The position numbers and the translations under genes were made by a program. From contig NZ_OBEK01000001.1 in NCBI RefSeq assembly GCF_900215625.1, forward strand, positions 124,001 to 188,000: a stretch of 64,000 nucleotides of DNA. Reading direction: 5' to 3'. Each line of letters starts with the position of its first letter. Position 1 is the first letter of the stretch. The notes under the pieces were generated by a model, which saw nothing but the letters and a program-made list of their open reading frames with translations, had not been told where the DNA came from and made no database searches. The DNA is from Terribacillus aidingensis. Lineage in GTDB: Bacteria > Bacillota > Bacilli > Bacillales > Amphibacillaceae. Positions 25,723 to 33,521 of the stretch are shown one piece after another.

Positions 25723-26730
25723 TCAGTCTTTAATTAATAAGTAAATAAAATAAGGTGCGCCGATTGCTGAGACTACCAGTCCAATCGGAATTTCTGATGG
25801 TGCCAATAGTGTTCGTGATAACGTATCAGCAGCTAGCATAATGAGTGCGCCAATTAATGCGCAAATCGGAAGCTGATGCTTGTGGTTCGGACCGACTATA
25901 CGTCGTGCCAAATGCGGCGCCACAAGTCCAAGAAACGTAATGGCTCCTCCGACAGACACACAAGCTCCTGCCAAACCGACAGCTGTCAGCAGCAGCAATG
26001 TACGCTCTTTTTGTACGGGAGCTCCAACGCCTGTTGCAAGCTGGTCACCAAGTGTTAATACGTTCAGTGCTTTTGCTTTATATATAGCGAATGGCACAAG
26101 CAAAACAATCCATGGCAAAAGGGCGAGCACATAGTTCCAGCTCGTTTGCCAGATGCTGCCGTTAAGCCATACAGTGGCCTGCGTGAAATCTTTTGGTTCC
26201 ATCATCAGTTGGAACACAATAATTAATCCGCCAAATGCAGCATTAATACCAATGCCGACTAGAATGAGACGTACAGGTGTTATGCCTTTCTTCCAAGCCA
26301 GCGTATAGACGAGGCCTGCTGCTAAAAAAGCTCCGGCAAAAGCGAAAATTGGCATAATGAACACTTGCAGACTGCCGCTTCCTGCTAGTTGGTCCTGCAA
26401 GAAGAAAATATAAAGAACGACAGCAAAGCCGGCACCTGCATTTATGCCGAGAATACCTGGATCAGCTAGCCCGTTTTGAGATACACCTTGAAGAATGGCA
26501 CCTGCAATACCCATGCCGATACCAATCAGAAGTGCAATCACCATTCGCGGGAGGCGAAAATCAAAAAGAATCACATCATAAGAGCCGTCTCCTGTACCGA
26601 GTAAAGTTTTGATGACATCTGCAGGACCAATCGGAATGGTCCCTGTATATAAACTGATGAAGAAGATAATCAAGATAGCGGCGATGATACTAATCGCTGC
26701 GATGCTTGTCTTTTTCACGGAATGTATCAT
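25723..26730 (-). CDS. FecCD-type siderophore ABC permease
   Basis: 335 residues with about nine transmembrane helices. Family signatures RLPRMVIALLIGIGMGIAGAILQGVSQNGLADPGILGINAGA and FLGLVAPHLARRIVG. Forms the channel with the next permease for an Fe(III)-siderophore complex. It overlaps that gene by four bases. No ATPase gene is present here; as with several Bacillus systems (served by YusV/FhuC-type ATPases) one from another locus is probably shared. Confidence 0.9.
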   Translation of the reverse strand: MIHSVKKTSIAAISIIAAILIIFFISLYTGTIPIGPADVIKTLLGTGDGSYDVILFDFRLPRMVIALLIGIGMGIAGAILQGVSQNGLADPGILGINAGAGFAVVLYIFFLQDQLAGSGSLQVFIMPIFAFAGAFLAAGLVYTLAWKKGITPVRLILVGIGINAAFGGLIIVFQLMMEPKDFTQATVWLNGSIWQTSWNYVLALLPWIVLLVPFAIYKAKALNVLTLGDQLATGVGAPVQKERTLLLLTAVGLAGACVSVGGAITFLGLVAPHLARRIVGPNHKHQLPICALIGALIMLAADTLSRTLLAPSEIPIGLVVSAIGAPYFIYLLIKD

Positions 26731-27728
26731 ATGTTCTTACCCTCCCGGCGAGCTAAATAAATGAAAAATGGAACACCGATTAATGCTGTAAGGGCGCCGA
26801 CAGGTGTCTCGAATGGCGGATTGACCATACGAGATAGAATGTCTGCAAAGTTCAGTAAAATACCGCCTAGGATAGCAGAACAAGGAATGATCCAGCGATA
26901 ATCCGGTCCAACGATAAAGCGTGTGATATGGGGAATAACCAAGCCGATAAAACCGATTGTTCCGCCAACTGAAACAGCCGCCCCAGTCAAAATAAGAACA
27001 ACAAGCACACCCGCAATTTTCACGGCGCTTGTTTTAAGACCAAGACCAGTCGCAACATCTTCGCCCAGGCTGAGTGTGGTAACAGATCCGCTAATGAATA
27101 GTGCTAGGATCATTCCAATAACTGCCGCAGGGAATAACAGCTTCACGGTATCCCATTGTACATTCGCTACGCCGCCCGCATACCAAAAACTCAAATCCCG
27201 AGCCACATCGAAATGGATAGCCAATGCATTGGAGAACGAACCGAGCAATGCAGTGATGGCTGTACCTGCTAAGGCTAGTTTCACAGGTGTTAATCCTGTT
27301 CGCGCCAGCAGACCGACACCAAAAACAAGCCCAAGACCAAGTCCCGCTCCAGCAAACGCAAAAAAGAGTAAGTGTACATTGGACAAGCCAGGCAGAAACA
27401 CAAGTGCAATCGCAATCATGAATGTGGCCCCTGATGTAACCCCCATAATCTGAGGAGAGGCGAGCGGATTACGTGTCATGCCTTGCATAATTGCTCCAGA
27501 CGCCGCCAGCATAGCACCAATCAATACTGCTGCTACTGTCCGCGGCAGCCGAAGTCGCTGAATAATTTGATGAGATGTATTTGTTGCATCATAATGGAAA
27601 ATACTATTCCAGACAGTGCCGAGGGAAATGTCGGAAACACCGAAAATGATGGATAGTCCGATTGAGAAAATCAGCAGTAGCGTACCTGCGATAAGGATGA
27701 TTGTGCCCAAAAGTCTGCGTACTTGCAT
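26727..27728 (-). CDS. FecCD-type siderophore ABC permease
   Basis: 333 residues; RLPRTVAAVLIGAMLAASGAIMQGMTRNPLASPQIMGVTSGA and IGFIGLVIPHITRFIVG mark it as the second FecCD subunit. First gene of the minus-strand pair, divergent from the binding-protein gene and sharing its Fur-box region. Confidence 0.9.
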   Translation of the reverse strand: MQVRRLLGTIILIAGTLLLIFSIGLSIIFGVSDISLGTVWNSIFHYDATNTSHQIIQRLRLPRTVAAVLIGAMLAASGAIMQGMTRNPLASPQIMGVTSGATFMIAIALVFLPGLSNVHLLFFAFAGAGLGLGLVFGVGLLARTGLTPVKLALAGTAITALLGSFSNALAIHFDVARDLSFWYAGGVANVQWDTVKLLFPAAVIGMILALFISGSVTTLSLGEDVATGLGLKTSAVKIAGVLVVLILTGAAVSVGGTIGFIGLVIPHITRFIVGPDYRWIIPCSAILGGILLNFADILSRMVNPPFETPVGALTALIGVPFFIYLARREGKNI

Positions 27729-27784
27729 CGTTAACCCGCTTTCTTCACTCTATGTATGCCAGATATATGAAATATGCTTGTAAT

Positions 27785-27807
27785 TGATAATGATAATTGT
27801 TATCATT
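27785..27807. promoter_or_regulatory. Fur box
   Basis: TTGATAATGATAATTGTTATCAT fits the Fur consensus (overlapping 7-1-7 repeats of TGATAATNATTATCA) in the divergent gap between the permease pair and the binding protein, so iron would repress both sides. Confidence 0.85.
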
Positions 27808-27844
27808 TATTGAAGATTATATCATAAACGAAGAGGTGAGTACC

Positions 27845-28816
27845 TTGTTCAAAAGAAAGAGTATGTCTTTACTTCTGGCAGTCTTCGCCAGTGTTGTGTT
27901 TATTATAACAGGTTGCGGCAGCAACGATTCAAGTGATAAAGCTGAAAATAATGCTTCTGATAATGCAGAGAGTAACGAAACGCGCACGATGACCGATGCG
28001 ATGGATAATGAAGTGGAGATTCCGGCTAACCCGAAAAATGTGATTGCTTCTTATTTGGAAGACAACCTTGTCGCACTCGATATTACACCAGCAGCACAAT
28101 GGTCTGTAAATAATGGTGACCCGCAAGGATACTTACAGGACAGCCTTAAGGATGTACCTACAATTGATTCGACGCTTCCTTTTGAAGCAGTAGCTAGTTA
28201 TAAGCCGGATTTGATTATCATGGATTCAGCATCCATGGTAGAAGGCGATAAATATGAGCAGTACAACAAGATTGCTCCGACGTACGTGATGGGTACGGAA
28301 GAGAATGGCGACTGGCGCAAAGAATTGCAAACAGTCGGTGAAATCTACGGCAAAGAAGACAAAGCGGAGCAAGTACTGAAGGACTATGATGCAAAAGCCG
28401 CTGAAGCAAAAGAACAGATTCAGCAAGCCATCGGAGATGAATCCGCAGCTGCTGTCTGGCTCGTTGGCGGAAAGCTTTATATCGTAAGTGAGAATTTATC
28501 CAGCGGTGCAGTTCTTTATGGTGACTTGGGCATCACAGCTCCAGAAGGCGTGAAAGAAATCTCTAAAAACGCAGAAGCAAACTGGAATCCAGTTTCTCTT
28601 GAACAACTAGCAACGATGGATGTTGACCACCTCTTCTTAATCAATAGTGATGAAGGCGACGGCTCTGAAATTCTTGAAGATCCATTGCTTGCGAATGTAC
28701 CAGCTATTAAAGAAGGCAATGTTTATAAGTATGATAAAGAAACAAGCTGGCTGTACACTGGCCCAATTGCAAACGAACAAATTGTAGACGATGCAGTTGA
28801 AAGCTTAGTGAAGTAA
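27845..28816 (+). CDS. Iron-siderophore substrate-binding lipoprotein
   Basis: 323 residues from a TTG at 27845 with GAGGTGAG seven bases upstream; the ATG-like longer frame overlaps the Fur box and is rejected. Signal peptide with lipobox ITGC, an Asn/Ser-rich linker, then a periplasmic-binding fold with NPKNVIASYLEDNLVALDI and a long connecting helix (about 165-190). Captures a ferric siderophore at the cell surface for the divergent permeases. Specificity (hydroxamate, catecholate or citrate) is not evident. Confidence 0.87.
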   Translation: MFKRKSMSLLLAVFASVVFIITGCGSNDSSDKAENNASDNAESNETRTMTDAMDNEVEIPANPKNVIASYLEDNLVALDITPAAQWSVNNGDPQGYLQDSLKDVPTIDSTLPFEAVASYKPDLIIMDSASMVEGDKYEQYNKIAPTYVMGTEENGDWRKELQTVGEIYGKEDKAEQVLKDYDAKAAEAKEQIQQAIGDESAAAVWLVGGKLYIVSENLSSGAVLYGDLGITAPEGVKEISKNAEANWNPVSLEQLATMDVDHLFLINSDEGDGSEILEDPLLANVPAIKEGNVYKYDKETSWLYTGPIANEQIVDDAVESLVK

Positions 28817-28820
28817 GGAC

Positions 28821-28858
28821 AAGCTTCTTCCCTGTGAAAAATGGGGGAGAAGTTTTTT
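28821..28858 (+). terminator. Terminator of the siderophore-binding protein gene
   Basis: AGCTTCTTCCC / GGGGGAGAAGT with a loop of about ten bases and a TTTTTT tail. Confidence 0.75.
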
Positions 28859-28990
28859 GATTGCAGGAAGTGTTTTACGAAAAACAAGAGAGATCAAAGA
28901 TTGTGAACGTTGAAGGAGAAACACTGTTGTTACATGTCGAGTTATAAGGCAGTATGCAAAGTTTTAGGCTTAAACATGTCGTTTAAAGGT

Positions 28991-29323
28991 CTACTCCTGC
29001 TTTTTTGCTGTCTTGATAAGCGTCTCTATTGGAAGCAAAAGCGTCCCGATAAGAAGGGTGATGAGGAGGTAAATGCTGGGCTGATTAGTCTGGAAACTCT
29101 CTAAAACTGTATATATCGCAGTTACAAAAAGGAATGCACCGTAAAGTGAAAAGGTCGCTGTATTTTTCGAGTTCCATGTAATGATAAAGCATGGGATAAC
29201 AAAGAGCATAGTGGTGTCACTTCCGGAAAATGACGTGTCAGTGAATGCCTTGTAAAGCAACCATCCAAAGACAGCAAGTATGACGAAGATACTAACTGAA
29301 GGAAAGATAAGGAGTTTTTTCAA
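28991..29323 (-). CDS. Small multi-pass membrane protein
   Basis: 110 residues from a TTG at 29323 with AAAGGAG eight bases upstream; the longer frame to 29446 overlaps the divergent SDR gene and lacks a ribosome binding site. Three or four hydrophobic helices cover almost the whole chain, ending in KTAKKQE. No recognised family; possibly a small sensor or permease-like protein. It sits alone, divergent from the SDR gene. Confidence 0.55.
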   Translation of the reverse strand: MKKLLIFPSVSIFVILAVFGWLLYKAFTDTSFSGSDTTMLFVIPCFIITWNSKNTATFSLYGAFLFVTAIYTVLESFQTNQPSIYLLITLLIGTLLLPIETLIKTAKKQE

Positions 29324-29399
29324 GAGTAGACTCCTTTCAAAGGATTTACTCCCATTGTACACGAATAATATTAATAGTTGGTAAAAGGGAGGTTCATAA

Positions 29400-30143
29400 A
29401 TGAGAAAGCTAGCGATTGTAACGGGTGTTTCGTATCCGCGCTCCATTGGAACTGCTGTGTGCCGCCGATTGGCTGAACAAGGAATGGATATCTTTTTTAC
29501 ATACTGGCAAGCAGGTGAAACGTGGCCGGATCACTTTACTGTTGAAATACGCGCGCTTGGTGTCAGATGTGAAGGCCTCGAAGTAGATTTAGAGGAATCT
29601 GGGGCAGCCGCATATATTCTGGAGGAAGTACAGCGGCTTGGTGTCCCGGCAGTATTGGTTAACTGCGCGGCATTTTCGGAAGACGGTACATATCATGAAT
29701 TGGATGAGAGGCAGCTGGATCGGCATTACGCAGTAAATATGCGAAGTGTTTTCCTCCTTTGTACAGGTTTTGCAAAGTTGTTTGAGCAGGAGAAACCCGC
29801 GAGTTGGGGAAGTATCGTAAATCTCACTTCTGGACAAAGCAAAGGACCAATGCCGGGAGAACTGGCCTACATTGCTACAAAAGGGGCCATCACTGCATTC
29901 AGCCAATCTTTAGCAGCTGAATTGGCTTCCATTGGTATCAACGTGAATGCAGTTAATCCAGGACCGACAGACAGCACATGGATGACAGATGATATACGAA
30001 AAGCATTGCTGCCAAACTTTCCAATGGGAAGAATTGGAGAGCCTGATGATGCGGCAAGATTAATTCGTTTTCTCGTAGGAGATGATGGCTATTGGATAAC
30101 GGGGCAGGAGCTGCATTCAGAAGGCGGATTTGACCGGAGGTAA
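29400..30143 (+). CDS. Short-chain dehydrogenase/reductase
   Basis: 247 residues, SDR fold. The cofactor loop is TGVSYPRSIG, longer and less Gly-rich than the usual TGxxxGxG; NCAAF replaces the common NNAG. The catalytic Ser in NLTSGQS and Tyr-Lys in YIATK are present, and the C-terminus WITGQELHSEGGF is that of FabG-like enzymes. The unusual cofactor loop resembles a set of SDRs often annotated as 3-oxoacyl reductases without evidence. Substrate unknown. GGGAGG precedes the start. Confidence 0.82.
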   Translation: MRKLAIVTGVSYPRSIGTAVCRRLAEQGMDIFFTYWQAGETWPDHFTVEIRALGVRCEGLEVDLEESGAAAYILEEVQRLGVPAVLVNCAAFSEDGTYHELDERQLDRHYAVNMRSVFLLCTGFAKLFEQEKPASWGSIVNLTSGQSKGPMPGELAYIATKGAITAFSQSLAAELASIGINVNAVNPGPTDSTWMTDDIRKALLPNFPMGRIGEPDDAARLIRFLVGDDGYWITGQELHSEGGFDRR

Positions 30144-30195
30144 CTTGGATCTGGTCAGACTTGTCTTACCAAAACGCATGCATCATTTCCTGCCG

Positions 30196-30801
30196 TCATT
30201 TATTGCTGTTCAGCAAAGCAGCCTGCACTGCTAGTGTATCGTCTAGATATCCAAACGGAAATATATAATCAGGCAGTACATCAATGGGGTTGATAAAATA
30301 AAGCAAAGCAGCGCCAAAGATGATTATTTCATGCTTAGTTGCTAATCCGGATTGAAGTTTGGAAAACATGGTTTTCAGGTCACTCACCAATTTACCAACA
30401 CTTCCAACAGACTGGATTTTTTCATTAAATTTTTCCTCAATGATTTTTTTGCCGCCTTCTGTAAGGGCAACTTCTTCATAACCAGCTAGCTGTTTCCGTA
30501 CTCTTTCTGCTGTAAAGGAAGGGTCAGCCTGTTTACATAGCGCTTCCAAATGCTGTTCTGTTTGTTGTAAAGCATTTTGATCTAGAAATCCTGCAGTACG
30601 CATAAGTTCTTCGTGTGATACGTTTAGAACTTCACTAAACTTTTTAAGGTGGTTAACGGTTACTTTCCTTTTGCCATTTATAATTTTAGATATGATGGCA
30701 GCGTCGATGGCGGTGCGTCTGCTCAATTCACGAATCGATAATTTATTTTGTTGGATTAACTCACGCAGCAGGTTTCCTATCGAATTTTTTTCAACATTCA
30801 T
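30196..30801 (-). CDS. Xre-type HTH protein fused to a DUF1232 (YkvA) domain
   Basis: 201 residues. Residues about 8-65 form an Xre/Cro helix-turn-helix (LSIRELSRRTAIDAAIISKIINGKRKV). Residues about 135-195 are DUF1232, a short membrane-associated hairpin (LLYFINPIDVLPDYIFPFGYLDDTLAV). The fusion suggests a regulator tied to or sensing the membrane. A palindromic operator lies across its own -35 (TTGACA, 17 bases, TACGGT), and the same operator recurs before the LCP gene, so I infer autoregulation and control of both neighbours. Confidence 0.8.
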   Translation of the reverse strand: MNVEKNSIGNLLRELIQQNKLSIRELSRRTAIDAAIISKIINGKRKVTVNHLKKFSEVLNVSHEELMRTAGFLDQNALQQTEQHLEALCKQADPSFTAERVRKQLAGYEEVALTEGGKKIIEEKFNEKIQSVGSVGKLVSDLKTMFSKLQSGLATKHEIIIFGAALLYFINPIDVLPDYIFPFGYLDDTLAVQAALLNSNK

Positions 30802-30849
30802 TATATCGCAGCTCCTCTTTTCAAATTCACTCCTTAACCGTACTAAGTA

Positions 30850-30866
30850 GTTGACAAATTGTCAAC
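30850..30866. promoter_or_regulatory. Shared operator, copy 1
   Basis: GTTGACAAATTGTCAAC, palindromic, between the HTH-DUF1232 gene and the YoaK-like gene, overlapping TTGACA -35 elements on both strands. One base differs from copy 2 when that copy is read on the minus strand. Confidence 0.65.
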
Positions 30867-30903
30867 AATTAAGGTAGAAATACATAGGAAAGAGGGGGAT
30901 AAA

Positions 30904-31563
30904 ATGCAGATAAAAAGAGACCGCATGACCATCTTGCTCCTATGTGCAGTAGCGGGAGTGATTGATGTAATTGGTTATATCGGTTTATCACATGTGTTTA
31001 CCGCTAACATGACAGGAAACATTGTATTATTAGGAATAGGAGTAGGTGATGCCAGAGAGGTTATTTTAAGTAATGCCGCTTTGGCGTTAATTGGTTTTAT
31101 TATTGGAGTTGCAGTTGCTGTGTTTGTGAAAAAAACGAACACAATTTTATTTTGGGAAATTATCCTGCTTATACTAGTGGCAATCGTAATCCAATTTACC
31201 TCAATAGGTGGGCGAGTATCAGCAGTAGTGCTCTTCGTGCTGAGTGCAGCGATGGGAATGCAAACGATAGCAGGAAGGAACTTAAAGATTGCCGGACTTT
31301 CCTCAACAGTGTTGACAAGTACACTTGCTGCATTGATAGAAGGAATCATGCTTAGAATAAAGAAAGGCTCTCAGAAGCTGTCAACGGATGCATATCTAAG
31401 AGGAGGGGCAATTTTCCTTTACTTAGCTGGAGCATCGGCAGCCAGCTTAAGTCTAAGGTTGATCGGGCTTACAACAATCTGGTTAGGTATAGCAATTCTG
31501 GCGTTTGTATTGCTGGTCCAAAATAAAGAAGAGCTAAAACAAATGAGAAGAAGATCCGATTAG
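30904..31563 (+). CDS. DUF1275 (YoaK-like) membrane protein
   Basis: 219 residues from the ATG at 30904, with AGAGGGGG upstream; the frame runs further up to 30859 through the operator. Six predicted helices; the N-terminal VIDVIGYIGLSHVFTANMTGNIVLLG is the DUF1275 signature. Family function is unknown; B. subtilis YoaK belongs to a general stress group. It is convergent with the LCP gene through a shared terminator. Confidence 0.85.
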   Translation: MQIKRDRMTILLLCAVAGVIDVIGYIGLSHVFTANMTGNIVLLGIGVGDAREVILSNAALALIGFIIGVAVAVFVKKTNTILFWEIILLILVAIVIQFTSIGGRVSAVVLFVLSAAMGMQTIAGRNLKIAGLSSTVLTSTLAALIEGIMLRIKKGSQKLSTDAYLRGGAIFLYLAGASAASLSLRLIGLTTIWLGIAILAFVLLVQNKEELKQMRRRSD

Positions 31564-31579
31564 GATTTTCTTCTCATTT
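31541..31579. terminator. Bidirectional terminator overlapping two stop codons
   Basis: AAATGAGAAGAAGATCC pairs with GGATTTTCTTCTCATTT (one mismatch), loop GATTA. The stem encodes the C-termini of both convergent genes, YoaK-like and LCP. Confidence 0.75.
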
Positions 31580-32506
31580 GCTTATACTTTTATGAACGGC
31601 GGCTATCTCATCCTCAGGTACTATCAAATAGTAAATACCATCAATCTTTGTACCTTGGCCCCTTATCTCATGCTCTTGAATAGAGTTGCGTACATTACGG
31701 TAATCTGTGAACAGATGACGCATAGAAGCGAGATTAATATTTGTTTGTACATTTTTCCCCAATACATCTAGCAAGTCGTCTATTTTACTGACAGATTTGA
31801 TGTTAGCACCTTTATTAAGAATGGCTTCAATTACCTGACGCTGTCTACTGTTTCTTCCGAAATCACCATCTGGATCTAAGTGACGCATCCTTGTATATCC
31901 TAATGCTTGATCACCATTCAAGTTGATTTGGCCTTTTTTGTAATGATAGTCTTTCTTGTAAAAACCTTCATCATACCAATCTAAATCATTGTTTACGGTG
32001 ACGCCGTCCACTGCATCAACTAGATCAGCAAGACCTTGCATATTGATCTCTACGAAATAATCAATATCAGTGTTCAACAATTCCTCTACTGTTTCCACGG
32101 CCATGTCTACACCACCAAAAGCATAGGCGTGATTAATCTTGTCGATTGTATGATGTCCGACAATTTCTGTTCTAGTATCACGCGGAATACTTACCAAATC
32201 CAACGATTCTGTGTTTGGGTCCAATGACATGAGCAGCATGGCATCGGATCTTCCAGAATCAAACTCTCGTTCATCAATACCAAGCAAAAGTATATTAATC
32301 CTTTCTTTATTCTTAATCTTTTCAGAGGTCACTCCTTCATCGATTACTGCTGAATCTTTCTGGATACTGTCTATTGTCTGCTTTACATCCCTAGCAGTTA
32401 GAAAGAAAAAGGAACCTGCTCCAATTAGCAGAACAAAGAGGATGAGCAGAATATATTTGCTAATTCGACGTTTTCGCTTTCTGTTTGTGTGTCGTTGTTT
32501 TTCCAT
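31574..32506 (-). CDS. LytR-CpsA-Psr (LCP) family protein
   Basis: 310 residues. A basic cytoplasmic tail, one transmembrane helix (about 16-36), then an extracellular LCP domain with the pyrophosphate-binding Arg/Asp (VSIPRDTRTEI, INHAYAFGG, RMRHLDPDGDFGRNSRQRQV). LCP enzymes transfer wall teichoic acid or other anionic polymers from a lipid carrier to peptidoglycan. The gene has its own promoter (TTGACA, 17, TACCTT) inside the copy-2 operator, suggesting control by the HTH-DUF1232 protein. Confidence 0.9.
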   Translation of the reverse strand: MEKQRHTNRKRKRRISKYILLILFVLLIGAGSFFFLTARDVKQTIDSIQKDSAVIDEGVTSEKIKNKERINILLLGIDEREFDSGRSDAMLLMSLDPNTESLDLVSIPRDTRTEIVGHHTIDKINHAYAFGGVDMAVETVEELLNTDIDYFVEINMQGLADLVDAVDGVTVNNDLDWYDEGFYKKDYHYKKGQINLNGDQALGYTRMRHLDPDGDFGRNSRQRQVIEAILNKGANIKSVSKIDDLLDVLGKNVQTNINLASMRHLFTDYRNVRNSIQEHEIRGQGTKIDGIYYLIVPEDEIAAVHKSISK

Positions 32507-32541
32507 AATGCACCTCCCTAACTATTACAAGGTACGCTCTT

Positions 32542-32558
32542 GTTGACTATTTGTCAAC
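32542..32558. promoter_or_regulatory. Shared operator, copy 2
   Basis: Minus-strand reading GTTGACAAATAGTCAAC, within a longer palindrome TTGTTGAC-5-GTCAACAA at 32540-32560. It overlaps the -35 of the LCP gene and lies upstream of the small peptide gene. Confidence 0.65.
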
Positions 32559-32669
32559 AATGCATAAATGTACGCAAGGAGGAAATACTAACTATATCCT
32601 TCTAACAACCAACATTTATATCCAAGCAACGAACCTGCCGATGTAAAATCGAAGGGAGGATTGTCTGCG

Positions 32670-32813
32670 ATGAAGGAACACCCTCACAACCCAAAACAGC
32701 CAAATGATAATATGGCTCTTCTTCTAGCTCTCATCACTGTCATACCTGCCGCATGCAACCAAGTACTTGATGCTGCTCATAAAACGGTAAAACTGCTTCA
32801 ACTATTTTTCTAA
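32670..32813 (+). CDS. 47-residue hypothetical peptide
   Basis: MKEHPHNPKQPNDNMALLLA and onward: polar N-terminus, one hydrophobic stretch (about residues 15-28) and an amphipathic C-terminus ending LLQLFF. GGGAGGA is ten bases before the ATG, and a strong terminator follows at once, supporting a real monocistronic gene. No family recognised; the single short helix could make it a membrane-associated regulator or peptide. Confidence 0.5.
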   Translation: MKEHPHNPKQPNDNMALLLALITVIPAACNQVLDAAHKTVKLLQLFF

Positions 32814-32817
32814 AACA

Positions 32818-32850
32818 AAGACTGCGGGGCCAGCTGCCCTGCAGTTTTTT
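32818..32850 (+). terminator. Terminator after the 47-residue gene
   Basis: ACTGCGGGGC / GCCCTGCAGT with a four-base loop, then TTTTTT. Confidence 0.85.
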
Positions 32851-33013
32851 GTAAAAAAACCTTATGCTTATTAAGCAGGCACGTGATCATCATAGCTTTG
32901 AACTGTTATGTAGTTACATAGCATAACCAGAACCGGGTATCTGTTTATTTTATTAGAATTATTTTAGGGTATATATTTCGTATACGCTGAATGAAGAGGA
33001 AAGGAGGTATAAA

Positions 33014-33409
33014 ATGAACAACAAAGCAATCATTCTCTTTGATGGTGTGTGCAACCTTTGCAATAATAGTGTTCAATTCATCATAAAACACGATCGAAAG
33101 GCTTACTTTAAATTTGCTTCTTTGCAGAGCGATGCTGGCACGGCACTAGCTGGTGATGACCAAATTCCGGATGGCGTGGATAGTATTCTACTCGTTAAGG
33201 CAGGGAAAGTGTATACCGAATCGAGTGCGGTAGTACGTATAGCCAGACACTTAGATGGAGTGTGGAAACTAGCAGCCGCAGCGTGGGTTATTCCGCGTCC
33301 CATTAGGAATACATTATATCGTTATGTAGCCAAAAATCGTTATCGCTGGTTCGGTCGGCAAAACGAATGCATGCTGCCATCTCCTGCGCTAAAAGAGCGA
33401 TTTTTATGA
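33014..33409 (+). CDS. DCC-family thiol-disulfide oxidoreductase-like protein (YuxK-type)
   Basis: 131 residues starting with LFDGVCNLCNNSVQFIIKHD: the DxxCxxC motif that names the family, with Cys13 and Cys16. A thioredoxin-like fold is expected; the middle has ESSAVVRIARHL and the C-terminus RYRWFGRQNECMLP adds a Cys. Physiological role is unknown. AGGAGG upstream; stand-alone gene. Confidence 0.85.
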   Translation: MNNKAIILFDGVCNLCNNSVQFIIKHDRKAYFKFASLQSDAGTALAGDDQIPDGVDSILLVKAGKVYTESSAVVRIARHLDGVWKLAAAAWVIPRPIRNTLYRYVAKNRYRWFGRQNECMLPSPALKERFL

Positions 33410-33521
33410 CAATGAAGATATTGTGAAGAATAGGGTTTTCTTCTATACAAATAGCTGTATCAACTGTATCATACTAGCAGTGGCCTGAACGGCAAATTTA
33501 TGTAAAGAAGAGAGTCAGCAA

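Noticed and set aside
26923-27453. 176-residue plus-strand frame
   Set aside because: Shadow of the FecCD permease on the minus strand; Pro/Thr/Ser-rich composition without a ribosome binding site.
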